In this document: positions 51,636 through 60,640 of the stretch, piece by piece
How positions within the stretch are numbered: position 1 is the stretch's first letter
Layout of the letters: every line of letters starts with the position of its first letter
Translations under genes and position numbers: made by a program
Notes under the pieces: generated by a model
What the model saw: the letters and a program-made list of their open reading frames with translations, nothing else
Database searches by the model: none
Told to the model about the DNA's origin: nothing
NCBI GenBank assembly: GCA_030149205.1
Contig: JASBSB010000003.1
Coordinates: forward strand, 186,001-250,000
Reading direction: 5' to 3'
Source: Candidatus Heimdallarchaeota archaeon
Lineage (GTDB): Archaea; Asgardarchaeota; Heimdallarchaeia; Heimdallarchaeales; Kariarchaeaceae
Length of the DNA: 64,000 nucleotides

Positions 51636-52559
51636 ATGGTTTATAGTTTTTTGTCAGGAGGGACTGGAACACCTAAACTCCTTCAAGGATTTCGAGAAAT
51701 TGTAGAAAGATCATCAATTCACGTCATTAGTAACACAGGAGATGATTTTTATTGGAATGGTCTATTTATCAGTCCTGATGTTGATACACTCCTCTATCTC
51801 TTTTCTGGGAAACTTGACACTTTAAAGTTCTGGGGGAGAAAAAATGAGACTTTTGAGGCTTTAGACACAATAAAATCCTTAGGTTTGGAGACTTGGTTTA
51901 ATATTGGTGATAAAGACCTAGGACTCCATATTTTTAGAAGTAAACAGCTAGGAGAAAAATCATTGACAGAAATATGTGGACTGATATCCCAAAATTGGGG
52001 TATTTCCGAAAAAGTATTCCCGATGAGCAATAATCTTGTTCCCACTAAACTAGTGACTAAAGATGGAACAAAACTTGGATTCCAGGAATATTTTGTAAAG
52101 TTGAGAACTCAAGTAAGTATAGAAGAAGTAATTTACGAGGATTCATATTCTGCAAAAACTACACCTGAAATAAAATCCAGCCTTGATCTGGCCAAACAGA
52201 TAATCATTGGGCCAAGCAACCCAGTTACCAGCATTGGACCCATCACTGCTATAAAGGAAAATCGTGAAATGCTGATTAAATATAGATCCAAGGTAACAGC
52301 AGTCTCTCCCATTCAAGGAGACCAGGCCTTTTCAGGTCCAACAACAAAATTGATGGCAAGTGTTGGAATTAAACCATCTCTTCTGGGATTGGCTGAGCAT
52401 TATCAAAAATTCATATCAAAACTTGTCATAGACCCTCTGGACATAAAATATAAATCAGAATTAGAGGATTTAGGTATAGAGGTCTTAATTGGAAATATAA
52501 GAATGAATACTTTAGATGAGAAGGTCAAATTAAGCCAACTAATTTATGACTCAATTTAA
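51636..52559 (+). CDS. cofD: 2-phospho-L-lactate transferase CofD (F420 biosynthesis)
   Basis: CofD joins the activated phosphoacid to 7,8-didemethyl-8-hydroxy-5-deazariboflavin (Fo) to make F420-0. The 307-residue protein shows the start LSGGTGTPKLLQGF, VISNTGDDFYWNGLFISPDVDTLLY (in pieces), WFNIGDKDLGLHI, GPSNPVTSIGPIT and SPIQGDQAFSGPTTKLM, all CofD blocks. An AT-rich element lies 20 bases before the ATG. It is convergent with thrS and overlaps its end by four bases. Fo synthase and CofE are not in the window. Confidence 0.93.
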   Translation: MVYSFLSGGTGTPKLLQGFREIVERSSIHVISNTGDDFYWNGLFISPDVDTLLYLFSGKLDTLKFWGRKNETFEALDTIKSLGLETWFNIGDKDLGLHIFRSKQLGEKSLTEICGLISQNWGISEKVFPMSNNLVPTKLVTKDGTKLGFQEYFVKLRTQVSIEEVIYEDSYSAKTTPEIKSSLDLAKQIIIGPSNPVTSIGPITAIKENREMLIKYRSKVTAVSPIQGDQAFSGPTTKLMASVGIKPSLLGLAEHYQKFISKLVIDPLDIKYKSELEDLGIEVLIGNIRMNTLDEKVKLSQLIYDSI

Positions 52560-54433
52560 CTTGAAGAGAAGAAAATTGGACGCTTGGAAAGAAATTTAGA
52601 CATTGGCAATTTTTGCTTTATATATTTACCATTTTTGTCCAACAGGAATGGAACAAGTTCAGAAACGTTCATATTCAAAATAGTTCCATCTCTAGCTTTG
52701 AGCTGAATTTCACCCGATTCCACTTCTTTATCACCGATAACGAGGGTATATGAAGACCAATTTCGCTCAGCATCACGGATCATCTTACCAACTCTATCTC
52801 CTCTATCATCAATCTCTGCTCGTATTCCAGAAGTTAGAATCTCATCTGTTAATTTAACTGCGTATTCTAATTGCTTTTCTGTGACAGGAAGAATTCGTAT
52901 TTGACATGGAGCTAACCAAAATGGAAATTTAGATTTTTCCCCTTTTTTAATTCGAATTGCGTTCCTTTCTAATATTCCATAGATCACTCTTTCAACCGCA
53001 CCACTCATTGAGGCATGTAAAATCAATGGTTGATGCTTCTGCCCATCTTCACCAAAATAGGTTATATCAAAACGCTCCGCATTTTCTACATCTATTTGAA
53101 CAGTTGATAGTGCAGCTGCCTTCCCTTGACTATCTACTATATTGAATTCAAATTTTGAAACAAAATATGCATATCTCTTATCAAAAAGTTCCAGCATCAC
53201 AGGTTTTTTGATGAGAGTGATCATCTCATGAATCCAAGTCTTATTGGTTTCGTAAAAATCTGTTTGGAACCTGAAAACTGCCTCATATTCCAATTCAAAA
53301 TCATTCATCATCTGAACACAGGTCTCATATTGTTCACGAAACTCTGATTTTGCCATATCCATATCTGCTACCACGGTGTGTTGATCAGGCATTGAAAATG
53401 TCCTTAAACGCCTTAAAGCGGCTAATTCTCCACGCTGTTCTCTTCTGAAACTATAATGGGTCATTTCAAATAATTTTAAGGGTAATTGGCGGTAAGAGAT
53501 GGTTGCATCGGATGCTATCATAAATTGACCAAAACATGCAGCGAATCTAAGAAAGTATTGATCAGTTCCACTTTTAACTGTATATTGCCTTGCTGGAAAC
53601 CTATTCATATAACTTGCAAGGGCTGGATGCTTAAAATCATACATTATTGGAGTCTCAACACAATAAGCTCCTTTCTCTACCAATGTGTTTGTAACATGGG
53701 TTTCAATTAATCTTTTCATTAACCATCCCTTAGGATACCACCTCATGTTTCCAGCATCACTTGCGGGTTCATAATCAACCAATTCAAGTCGTTGCATTAA
53801 TTCTACGTGTTCAGGTGGTTTATCACTTGATCGCCTTTTCTCAGTTTCGTACTTGAAAAAAGTGTACAGATCAGATTTTTTATCAAAGTTAAACTCCTTG
53901 TATGGAACTCTTTTTCCATCTGAGGTATAAACAAAAAATTCATGGGAACTTTCATCCTCAGCTTTTATTGCAGCACTCTCTATCTCGAGGGCGGCTGGCT
54001 TATCATCGGAAGAAGTAAATTCCCTGCTGAGTTCAGATAGAGGATGTCCCTTTACTTTTATCATAAAACCCTTATACCATCCAAATGGAGCTCGAATTAC
54101 ATTTTTATATTTATTAGTTTTGTTTAGCCCATCCTCAACCTCCCTTAGTACTTTAAGCGCATAATCAGGTCTACCTGGAGATGAAGTGAGATGAACCCAA
54201 GGGTAGCATACCACATTTTGAACCTTCAGTTCGTTTGCGACCTTATTCACTTCCTCTATTGTTCGCTTCACAGTGGCTTCTGGGTTTTCTTCATCTGACT
54301 TTTCAACCGCCATCATGACAACAAGTGCGTTATCAATCTTAACTGGCTTTTTGTCAACCTCTTCTGCTGAACTAATTGCTTTTTTCTTAACTTCGTATGC
54401 AAATTCATCTGAATGGAGCAAGAGAATTTTCAA
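52556..54433 (-). CDS. thrS: Threonyl-tRNA synthetase, archaeal type
   Basis: The 625-residue protein begins with the archaeal DTD-like editing domain (KILLLHSDEFAYEVKKKA, CYPWVHLTSSPGRPDYALK, FGWYKGFMIKVKGHPLS), which removes mischarged Ser, rather than the bacterial TGS and editing domains. It is followed by the class II core: motif 2 region FRREQRGELAALRRLRTFSMPDQH and motif 3 RVIYGILE, and the anticodon-binding domain RILPVTEKQLEYA. All key parts are present. Its gene is alone, ends overlapping with cofD. Confidence 0.95.
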   Translation of the reverse strand: MKILLLHSDEFAYEVKKKAISSAEEVDKKPVKIDNALVVMMAVEKSDEENPEATVKRTIEEVNKVANELKVQNVVCYPWVHLTSSPGRPDYALKVLREVEDGLNKTNKYKNVIRAPFGWYKGFMIKVKGHPLSELSREFTSSDDKPAALEIESAAIKAEDESSHEFFVYTSDGKRVPYKEFNFDKKSDLYTFFKYETEKRRSSDKPPEHVELMQRLELVDYEPASDAGNMRWYPKGWLMKRLIETHVTNTLVEKGAYCVETPIMYDFKHPALASYMNRFPARQYTVKSGTDQYFLRFAACFGQFMIASDATISYRQLPLKLFEMTHYSFRREQRGELAALRRLRTFSMPDQHTVVADMDMAKSEFREQYETCVQMMNDFELEYEAVFRFQTDFYETNKTWIHEMITLIKKPVMLELFDKRYAYFVSKFEFNIVDSQGKAAALSTVQIDVENAERFDITYFGEDGQKHQPLILHASMSGAVERVIYGILERNAIRIKKGEKSKFPFWLAPCQIRILPVTEKQLEYAVKLTDEILTSGIRAEIDDRGDRVGKMIRDAERNWSSYTLVIGDKEVESGEIQLKARDGTILNMNVSELVPFLLDKNGKYIKQKLPMSKFLSKRPIFFSSS

Positions 54434-54538
54434 TATATCACCAAATTATAATTTGTATTGAGTAGTCCTACATTAAACCTTTTTGAAACATTAGTAAGAA
54501 TATAATCTATTTAGTTAGGGATACAATTCTGCGTTGTT

Positions 54539-55549
54539 TTATTTTTTCTTTATTTGGTTTGTAAACAGGAGACACTTAACAAAATGTCCCGGGACAAGTT
54601 CAATGGTATCAGGAATTATTTCTGAACATTCTGGCATAGCTTCAGAACATCTTGGATGGAATCTACAACCCGTGGGGGGATTAATTAAATTCGGAATTGT
54701 TCCTGGAATTGAATATAACTCATCATCCCTTCTAGCGTTTGCATCAGGTATTGATTTCAGTAAAGCTTTAGTATATGGATGTTTAGGCTCTTTGAAAATT
54801 GTTACAACATCTCCGATCTCAACTATATTTCCTGCATACATCACAGCAACTCGGTCACACATTTCAGCTATGACTCCTATATCATGGGTAATTAAAATGA
54901 TAGAAGTCTGAAACCTATTTTTTAGGTCTCTCATTAGGTCTAATACTTGGGCTTGAATTGTAACATCAAGTGCTGTAGTTGGTTCATCTGCTATTAATAA
55001 GTCAGGATTACATGATAAGGCTAGAGCAATCATGACTCTCTGCCTCATTCCTCCTGAAAACTGCCAAGGATAATCTTTCAATCTTTTTCCTGCGTCAGGG
55101 ATCCCAACTAAATCAAGTAAAGTTCGGGTTTTTTCAGTTGCTTCATCTTTGGTTACCTGTTGATGAAGCATTATAGCCTCATTAATCTGATCCTCTATCG
55201 TCAAAACAGGGTTGAGTGAAGTTAGAGGATCTTGAAATACAACTGCAATTTGATTCCCTCGGATTGATCTCATACCAGATTCTGGAACCTCTAAAATTGA
55301 TTTCCCTTTCCAGAGAACATCACCACTAATGATTTTTCCTGGAGGTTGTGGAATTAGTCGAAGAATGGACATTGCTGTTACAGATTTTCCAGAGCCTGAC
55401 TCTCCAACTAATCCAAGAACTTCACCTCTTTGAACATCGAATGTAACTCCATCCACAGCTTTTACCACACCATCTTCAGTAAAAAAATAGGTATGAAGGT
55501 CATCAACTTTTAAAATAATATTTTCATCAAAGGTCTCTTCTTTTGACAT
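54539..55549 (-). CDS. oppD: Oligopeptide/dipeptide ABC transporter ATPase OppD
   Basis: The 336-residue ATPase has Walker A GESGSGKS, the Q-loop FQDPLTSLNPVLTIEDQI, signature FSGGMRQRVMIALALS, Walker B LLIADEPTTALDVTIQAQVL, H-loop LITHDIGVIAEM and the C-terminal peptide-transporter cysteine domain (GCRFHPRCSEAMPECSE), which in OppD carries an iron-sulfur-like Cys cluster. Orphan in the window: no binding protein, permease or OppF follows. It could serve the OppB/C system at 10-13 kb. Nth lies 125 bases upstream on the same strand. Confidence 0.92.
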   Translation of the reverse strand: MSKEETFDENIILKVDDLHTYFFTEDGVVKAVDGVTFDVQRGEVLGLVGESGSGKSVTAMSILRLIPQPPGKIISGDVLWKGKSILEVPESGMRSIRGNQIAVVFQDPLTSLNPVLTIEDQINEAIMLHQQVTKDEATEKTRTLLDLVGIPDAGKRLKDYPWQFSGGMRQRVMIALALSCNPDLLIADEPTTALDVTIQAQVLDLMRDLKNRFQTSIILITHDIGVIAEMCDRVAVMYAGNIVEIGDVVTIFKEPKHPYTKALLKSIPDANARRDDELYSIPGTIPNLINPPTGCRFHPRCSEAMPECSEIIPDTIELVPGHFVKCLLFTNQIKKK

Positions 55550-55674
55550 AAAGTTAGTACTCCGTTACATGCTTAATCCTTTGGACTGTTTTAAATGTGC
55601 TTAGTTTGACACATATTTAATGTGGCATTCTTTAATTCTAAATATTTGCATTTAGGAAGTATGAGCTAAGAATT

Positions 55675-56331
55675 TCAGCTTGATAGCTTTTTTTCAGAGA
55701 CCCCAATTTTTGGACAGAAGTTTGTCAAAACACAATTTTGACAATCAGGATTTCTTGCTTGACAAATCGCCCGTCCATGAGAAATGATTAAATGAGTGAT
55801 TTCAACCCAATGGTCTTTAGGTACAATTTTCAAAAGCTGTTCCTCAATCTTTAGAGCATTTTTGCCAGTTACCATGCCTAACCTATTGAACACACGTATC
55901 ATATGAGTGTCTACTGTTATACCAGAATCCTTTATCCCAAACCCGTTTCCAAGTACAACATTTGCAGTCTTACGTCCCACACCTGGAAGTTGAATTAATT
56001 CACTCATTGAATTTGGGATCTTCCCATTAAATTCACGAACCACGATATTTGCCATATTTTTAAGGTTAGTCGCCTTGGTGTTATACAAACCAATTGATTT
56101 TATCACTTTCTTTAATTGACCCAAGTCTGCTTCGGCAAGGGAATTGATATTAGGATATTTATTGAACAAAACCTTAGTTACTTTGTTTACTGCATTATCA
56201 GTAGTTTGTGCAGAAAGCATTGTTCCAACCAATAACTCATATACATTTGTAAAATCTAAAGAAATCTTAGCCTCAGGGTATTCTTCCTCCAACAATCTAA
56301 TAATCATTTCTATGGGTTTAGGTTTGGTCAA
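55675..56331 (-). CDS. nth: Endonuclease III (Nth)
   Basis: This DNA glycosylase/AP lyase removes oxidised pyrimidines. The 218-residue protein has the start SLDFTNVYELLVGTMLSAQTTD, the helix-hairpin-helix LPGVGRKTANVVL with its Lys, the catalytic Asp in VDTHMIRVFNRLG and the iron-sulfur motif C-x6-C-x2-C-x5-C at the end (CQARNPDCQNCVLTNFC). The start codon lies two bases from the stop of the preceding unknown gene, so the two are in one operon. Confidence 0.95.
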   Translation of the reverse strand: MTKPKPIEMIIRLLEEEYPEAKISLDFTNVYELLVGTMLSAQTTDNAVNKVTKVLFNKYPNINSLAEADLGQLKKVIKSIGLYNTKATNLKNMANIVVREFNGKIPNSMSELIQLPGVGRKTANVVLGNGFGIKDSGITVDTHMIRVFNRLGMVTGKNALKIEEQLLKIVPKDHWVEITHLIISHGRAICQARNPDCQNCVLTNFCPKIGVSEKKLSS

Positions 56332-56333
56332 AT

Positions 56334-58112
56334 TTAAATCGACCTCGGAGTTAGAAGTTTTTGGACCGCTAGCTCTTTTCTTTTAATTTCGTTAGTTAGT
56401 TTGTCAATGTTTGAGGAGTACACACGTTGTTTACTTTTAAGAGCCCTTAATTCGTTGTTCAATGATTGCCATCGTTTGTCGAATTTCTGTTTCTCAATTC
56501 TTTTTTGTTTTATATCGTTCTCAATTTGAAAATGTTTTGATCCATCATCTTTTACTAATCTCTTAGTTTGTAATTTAATGGCAAGAACAATTGTCTTTCT
56601 ATCAGAGTTTAAAGAAGAGAGTTTCTGTTCATATGAAAGGATAGTATCTGAAATTTGCTTCATCTTTCTTCTCTCTTCCTTTAATTTTGCATCTATCCTT
56701 CTAATTTTGGCCTTAACCTCCGTTACCTGTTGAATGTCAGAATTAAGGCGGTTAAAATATCTTATTAAGAAATTGGAGGATGAGGACTTTTTACGGGTTC
56801 CAATATTTCGATTATTCAGAAAAGCTAAACGTTCTTTCAAGTCACCAACATAAATTATAGATGTCCCGTTTATTTCTGTAAATGATTCTGGAACACTGGT
56901 AACAATTAGTGATTCAATCCTTTTACACTGGTGTTTCTCTCGAATAAAATTTTCTTTTATAGGGATCTTCTCTATTGCCTGTTGGTAATATTTCTTACGA
57001 ACAGGAATATTTTTCCCAAATATCCATCCCCTCCAGTAGCTAAAATCCTTTACCTCGCAATGGATCCAAGTGTCTTGATCTTTGAGAGATTGTGCAATGA
57101 TGTCAATTTCAGTAACAGTCTCCCCTTCTGTGTCAAAAACTTCTTTGTTAGTCTCGATAACTTTCCAAAATCCAGTTGATTCTATCACTTCCTTAACAGC
57201 TTTTTCTGCACGCGCTGATTTTTCATCCAACTTTTCCTTTTGGAATCCTTTGAGAAACATAACAAACATGGTTAAAGCTCCTAATCCAATTTCAAGTTCA
57301 GCCTTTCCACCATCCTCACCTAATTTAATGTGTGGGACAAAATGTGGACGTGAATCTGTCGATTTGGAGACATCCAACTGATTGAGGGCTTTGAACACCT
57401 TAGACTTTGTTGGAAGTCTAATTTTCAGTGACCCATTTCTCCGATGCTTTTTATCATTTAGAAGAATATTCCCGTGAAATTCAATAATTAGTCTGACAGA
57501 GAATTGAGATAACTTATTCAAAGAACGATAAAAAGTTAATGGAGTTCGTAATAACATTAGAATACTATTTTCCCAATACAATTTTCTAAGAGACAATGAT
57601 TGATAGAGTGGATCCAGATGCCGTTGTTGTTTATTTAACCTCGAATGCATAGAATTCTTTTTTGCTACCTCTAACCTGTTTCCAGTAATATCAACATTGA
57701 AGGAATTAACAGTTTCAAAATGGTGGATACCAATTTCTGTCTCTTCAATTGAGTTAGATTCTTCATTAAACTTTAACAAACCATATCTTATTGATTCTCT
57801 CACAGCGTGGATCACCATTAACTCAGAACCAATGATACCAATTCGAGAAGATACTTCTTCGATTGACATTAGAGATTTTTCAGGTGTCCAAGACCAACGA
57901 TAAATTGTGTGGATTGCAACATCAAATCCTGTTAGATGAGTGATTTCACTTAAATTAGGATCATTTGTGTAATTTTCTCTTTCTCGTAGAAGTTGAAGTA
58001 TCAGTTTGTCTTTTGGCTGTGATTTAGCTAGCTTGTACATTTGAGATTTTAATTCCTTCCATCTGCTTTCTAGCACTGTTGGGAAAGGAATCACATTTGT
58101 GGCTTCTATCAT
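56334..58112 (-). CDS. PD-(D/E)XK nuclease-like protein with a long C-terminal coiled coil
   Basis: The 592-residue protein has three parts: a helical region of about 295 residues, a restriction-endonuclease fold at about 296-362 with the order Glu303 (RAEKAV), a Gly-Phe turn (STGF), Asp337 (TEIDIIA) and Glu353-x-Lys355 (HCEVKDF), as in Holliday-junction-resolvase-like and Mrr/UPF0102 proteins, and a coiled coil from about 455 to 585. The catalytic Asp and ExK are intact, so a nuclease is likely. The gene is directly upstream of nth in the same operon and starts with GGATGAG as Shine-Dalgarno. The combination was not recognised as a named family. Confidence 0.7.
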   Translation of the reverse strand: MIEATNVIPFPTVLESRWKELKSQMYKLAKSQPKDKLILQLLRERENYTNDPNLSEITHLTGFDVAIHTIYRWSWTPEKSLMSIEEVSSRIGIIGSELMVIHAVRESIRYGLLKFNEESNSIEETEIGIHHFETVNSFNVDITGNRLEVAKKNSMHSRLNKQQRHLDPLYQSLSLRKLYWENSILMLLRTPLTFYRSLNKLSQFSVRLIIEFHGNILLNDKKHRRNGSLKIRLPTKSKVFKALNQLDVSKSTDSRPHFVPHIKLGEDGGKAELEIGLGALTMFVMFLKGFQKEKLDEKSARAEKAVKEVIESTGFWKVIETNKEVFDTEGETVTEIDIIAQSLKDQDTWIHCEVKDFSYWRGWIFGKNIPVRKKYYQQAIEKIPIKENFIREKHQCKRIESLIVTSVPESFTEINGTSIIYVGDLKERLAFLNNRNIGTRKKSSSSNFLIRYFNRLNSDIQQVTEVKAKIRRIDAKLKEERRKMKQISDTILSYEQKLSSLNSDRKTIVLAIKLQTKRLVKDDGSKHFQIENDIKQKRIEKQKFDKRWQSLNNELRALKSKQRVYSSNIDKLTNEIKRKELAVQKLLTPRSI

Positions 58113-58129
58113 ACAATCTCATCCTATGT

Positions 58130-58357
58130 TTATGCTAGAGCCATTATGACAGACTTACAAAAATTCTGAGACTCAAAATTGGATTTATTATTCTCATCTG
58201 TAGCCTGAAAATTTGAATTAATGGGCACAATGTGGAAATCTGAAGTTGTCACAGTCTGAGAGTAGATTTCAAGAAAATCCACAGACCTAAATGGTTTATC
58301 GATTGTAGAATTAATCTCAAAATTATAATTTATTACGAGTTTTGTTATATTAAACAT
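58130..58357 (-). CDS. Small uncharacterised protein
   Basis: The frame encodes 75 residues (MFNITKLVINYNFEI, ending CKSVIMALA), predicted beta-rich in the first half with some polar repeats later. It ends 18 bases before the nuclease-like gene on the same strand and has an AT-rich element about 25 bases before its ATG, fitting a leaderless start. No family was recognised; a KEOPS-type Pcc1 was considered because of size and place but the conserved residues are not there. Confidence 0.45.
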   Translation of the reverse strand: MFNITKLVINYNFEINSTIDKPFRSVDFLEIYSQTVTTSDFHIVPINSNFQATDENNKSNFESQNFCKSVIMALA

Positions 58358-58422
58358 AATTTAATTAGCTTAAAATCCTTAATAGATGTTTCTTTATTAA
58401 TCGTGTGTGTTGTAAGTAAAAA

Positions 58423-58932
58423 TTAATCTGCCAGTATAACGATAGATTCCCCAGTTGGATATGGAGCAGTAACTTTCTTATGTTTTCTCCCCTTGGATTC
58501 AAAGAATATTTCTGCAAAGCGTTGTACCTTTTTTAATAGGGCTTTTGAAGCTTCAAGATCAACATGTTGTCTTGCATTAGAGGCGTCTCTCATAATCTCC
58601 CAAACTAGATCATTTAACTCTGGAAATTGTTCTAAATGTTTAGGTTTAAAATAATCACCCCAAATTACTCGAACTTCATGTTTTAAAGATTCTCCATGTT
58701 TTTCTTTGACGTCAACATATCTAGTATAGGTTTGAAGATACTCAGCACTGTTCTTATCCAAATTTTGCATCAGCATAACCATTCTAATTATTGTGTGAGC
58801 ATCCACCTGAGCTTGGTGTGGATCATAGATTCCACAGGGGACATCACAATGGGCGTAAACTCTCCCAGAGGAAAATCTCTTAAGAAGCTTTTTTAATGGT
58901 TTATTAGTCATGTTCATAATATTCAACTCCAT
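58423..58932 (-). CDS. sodN: Nickel superoxide dismutase
   Basis: SodN converts superoxide to oxygen and hydrogen peroxide at a nickel bound by an N-terminal hook. The 169-residue protein has the hook motif HCDVPCGIYDP, residues 28-38. His28, Cys29 and Cys33 correspond to the nickel ligands His1, Cys2 and Cys6 after the first 27 residues are removed. The following helices (QAQVDAHTIIRMV, VWEIMRDASNARQHVD) fit the family. The leader of 27 residues is basic, and the S26 peptidase gene upstream is the expected processing enzyme. Such enzymes are best known from Streptomyces and cyanobacteria. Confidence 0.93.
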   Translation of the reverse strand: MELNIMNMTNKPLKKLLKRFSSGRVYAHCDVPCGIYDPHQAQVDAHTIIRMVMLMQNLDKNSAEYLQTYTRYVDVKEKHGESLKHEVRVIWGDYFKPKHLEQFPELNDLVWEIMRDASNARQHVDLEASKALLKKVQRFAEIFFESKGRKHKKVTAPYPTGESIVILAD

Positions 58933-59032
58933 TGAGTAACTACAAATTCATTTACTGCATTAAAGTTTAATGAAATAGGAATAAATATTGAGAAAAAATA
59001 CTTAGATTCAGTTACTAAATAGTGAATTCAAG

Positions 59033-59338
59033 CTAAATTTTCCGCCACATCCTCCCAACAACCTTACTCGATTTAATAAATCCAAATTTTCTACTGTCTG
59101 TGCTTTTTGTGGGATTATCTCCTAATACATAATACTCATTATTTTCTATTTTTGAAACACGCTTGATGTATAAGTCATTGTTTTGATGTTTAAATACTAT
59201 CACATCTCCAGTTTGTATTTCCTTAGGTTTTCGCAAAAGTATAAGGTCACCCTCCTTTAATGTGGGCTCCATACTCGAGCCAGACACGGTATAAACTTTA
59301 ATCCAAATCAGCGTGTAGAGGATCCTTAATATTCCCAT
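59033..59338 (-). CDS. sodX: Signal-peptidase-like maturation protease for Ni-SOD (SodX)
   Basis: The 101-residue S26-type peptidase has one N-terminal hydrophobic segment (ILRILYTLIWIKVYTV), catalytic Ser22 in SGSSMEPTL, Lys59 in YIKRV and the VLGDNPTKSTDSR motif. Its small size and its place 100 bases upstream of sodN on the same strand agree with the maturation proteases that cut the SodN leader. It could also act as a general signal peptidase, but those are usually longer in archaea. Confidence 0.88.
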   Translation of the reverse strand: MGILRILYTLIWIKVYTVSGSSMEPTLKEGDLILLRKPKEIQTGDVIVFKHQNNDLYIKRVSKIENNEYYVLGDNPTKSTDSRKFGFIKSSKVVGRMWRKI

Positions 59339-59410
59339 AAATAGAATATTCTATCAAACTATTTAGATTTTTCACTTTTAATTAGGAGTCTCTTTTTTTA
59401 ATAAGCTTAA

Positions 59411-59800
59411 ATGATACTCTATCTTGTGGCGCTCTCAAGTATCAACACGAAAACTACACAATTAAAATTCTCATATTTCGATTTCGTTCTGTTTTCAGTA
59501 GGTATTCCTGATGTTCCGGTTACAATCGAAGAAGGGTTTTTTACATTCAAATACCTGATTGCAAATTTGAAAACTGTAATTCCTAATTTCAATCTAACAA
59601 AAGAAAATTACATCAAGTTTCTCTACAAGCTTGAAAAGAGAGGTTTGATTCAGTTCCAAAAGATTACAGAAAATAAACCCACGTTATTTCTTATGCTCAC
59701 AGAAATTGGAAAGTCCACGTATGAATTCACTATAAAATCAAACGCGGATCCAAAATTTTTCAATTTAGAAAAAGAACTCTCAGATGTATATTGGTCCTAG
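59411..59800 (+). CDS. Uncharacterised protein, possibly winged helix
   Basis: The 129-residue protein has a hydrophobic beginning and a middle region that looks like a helix-turn-helix with wing (LTKENYIKFLYKLEKRGLIQ, then KPTLFLMLTEIGKSTYEF). The ATG lies about 20 bases after a TATA-like TTTTAATAAG, without Shine-Dalgarno, so it is probably leaderless. It is divergent from sodX and ends one base from the convergent zinc-ribbon gene. A role as regulator of the sodX-sodN genes is possible but not supported beyond position. Confidence 0.55.
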   Translation: MILYLVALSSINTKTTQLKFSYFDFVLFSVGIPDVPVTIEEGFFTFKYLIANLKTVIPNFNLTKENYIKFLYKLEKRGLIQFQKITENKPTLFLMLTEIGKSTYEFTIKSNADPKFFNLEKELSDVYWS

Positions 59801-60562
59801 TTAATTTTGTAAGATTTGCTCTATTAATGCAATTATCTTTTCAATCTTAGATATATTGTCACGTGCGTCAGCTTTCCTTTTTTCGTAAACTTCATCGATA
59901 ATCTCCCCGGTTTGTGATTTAATGTATAACAACTCTATCTGTCTTCTTGATTCTTCCAATTGATCATGAAGTTCTTTCTGCCAAGACCTAAGATATCCAT
60001 CAACAGTGCTTTTTTGATCTTCAAGTAATTTTATATTATCTAAATATTGTTTTTTTGCTTCTGTAAGAGTTTGCTTTGATACTGATTTATCATTCTTCAT
60101 TTGACTCAGTTTATGATATCTTTCACGTGCTGAATCTAGCTCATCAACAAGAACTTCAACAGGAAGGACATCAGGGAGATTTCCAAATTTTGATTCTCTC
60201 TCATTTAATTGCCTTACCTCTTCTTTTAATTTTTTAATTTTAGGTGCTATATATTCACGACTTACAATTCCAGACTTTAATTGTTCAAGCAATGAATCTA
60301 TCTCCTCAATGAGTTCAGACTTTTGTTTTACAATTTCTTTTCTTTCGCTTCTTGAGGTCAGAATTTTCATGTACAAGTCCTTATCAAACTCAACCTGTTT
60401 CTTGGGAAGAGCTGATTCGAATTCAGAGTCATCTTCCAAGGAAACCTTTTCTGTATCAACATTGACTCGAGCTGCAGGAGTGGTGTATTCTAATTTAGAA
60501 CCACAAAACCTACAATACTTCCAGTTTGAGGCAATTTCTTGTTCACAGGATGGGCATTTCAT
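59801..60562 (-). CDS. Zinc ribbon fused to a long coiled coil
   Basis: The 253-residue protein begins with a zinc ribbon (KCPSCEQEIASNWKYCRFCG) and an acidic linker of about 30 residues, followed by about 190 residues of charged helices with breaks near 95-145, forming probably two coiled-coil hairpins. No catalytic motif is seen. Such proteins are common in Asgard and other archaea but have no known function. Overlaps nothing; lies 79 bases from trxB on the same strand, so possibly cotranscribed with it. Confidence 0.65.
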   Translation of the reverse strand: MKCPSCEQEIASNWKYCRFCGSKLEYTTPAARVNVDTEKVSLEDDSEFESALPKKQVEFDKDLYMKILTSRSERKEIVKQKSELIEEIDSLLEQLKSGIVSREYIAPKIKKLKEEVRQLNERESKFGNLPDVLPVEVLVDELDSARERYHKLSQMKNDKSVSKQTLTEAKKQYLDNIKLLEDQKSTVDGYLRSWQKELHDQLEESRRQIELLYIKSQTGEIIDEVYEKRKADARDNISKIEKIIALIEQILQN

Positions 60563-60640
60563 CTATATTTAAGTTTGACTGAACAATATAATAAAGGTTA
60601 CAGAACTTCAAGTTAGATATGCTTTTTATTAAGGACTAGT

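Noticed and set aside
58130..58357. KEOPS subunit Pcc1
   Set aside because: Size fits, but the characteristic pattern of hydrophobic and Arg residues is missing; kept as an unknown small protein.
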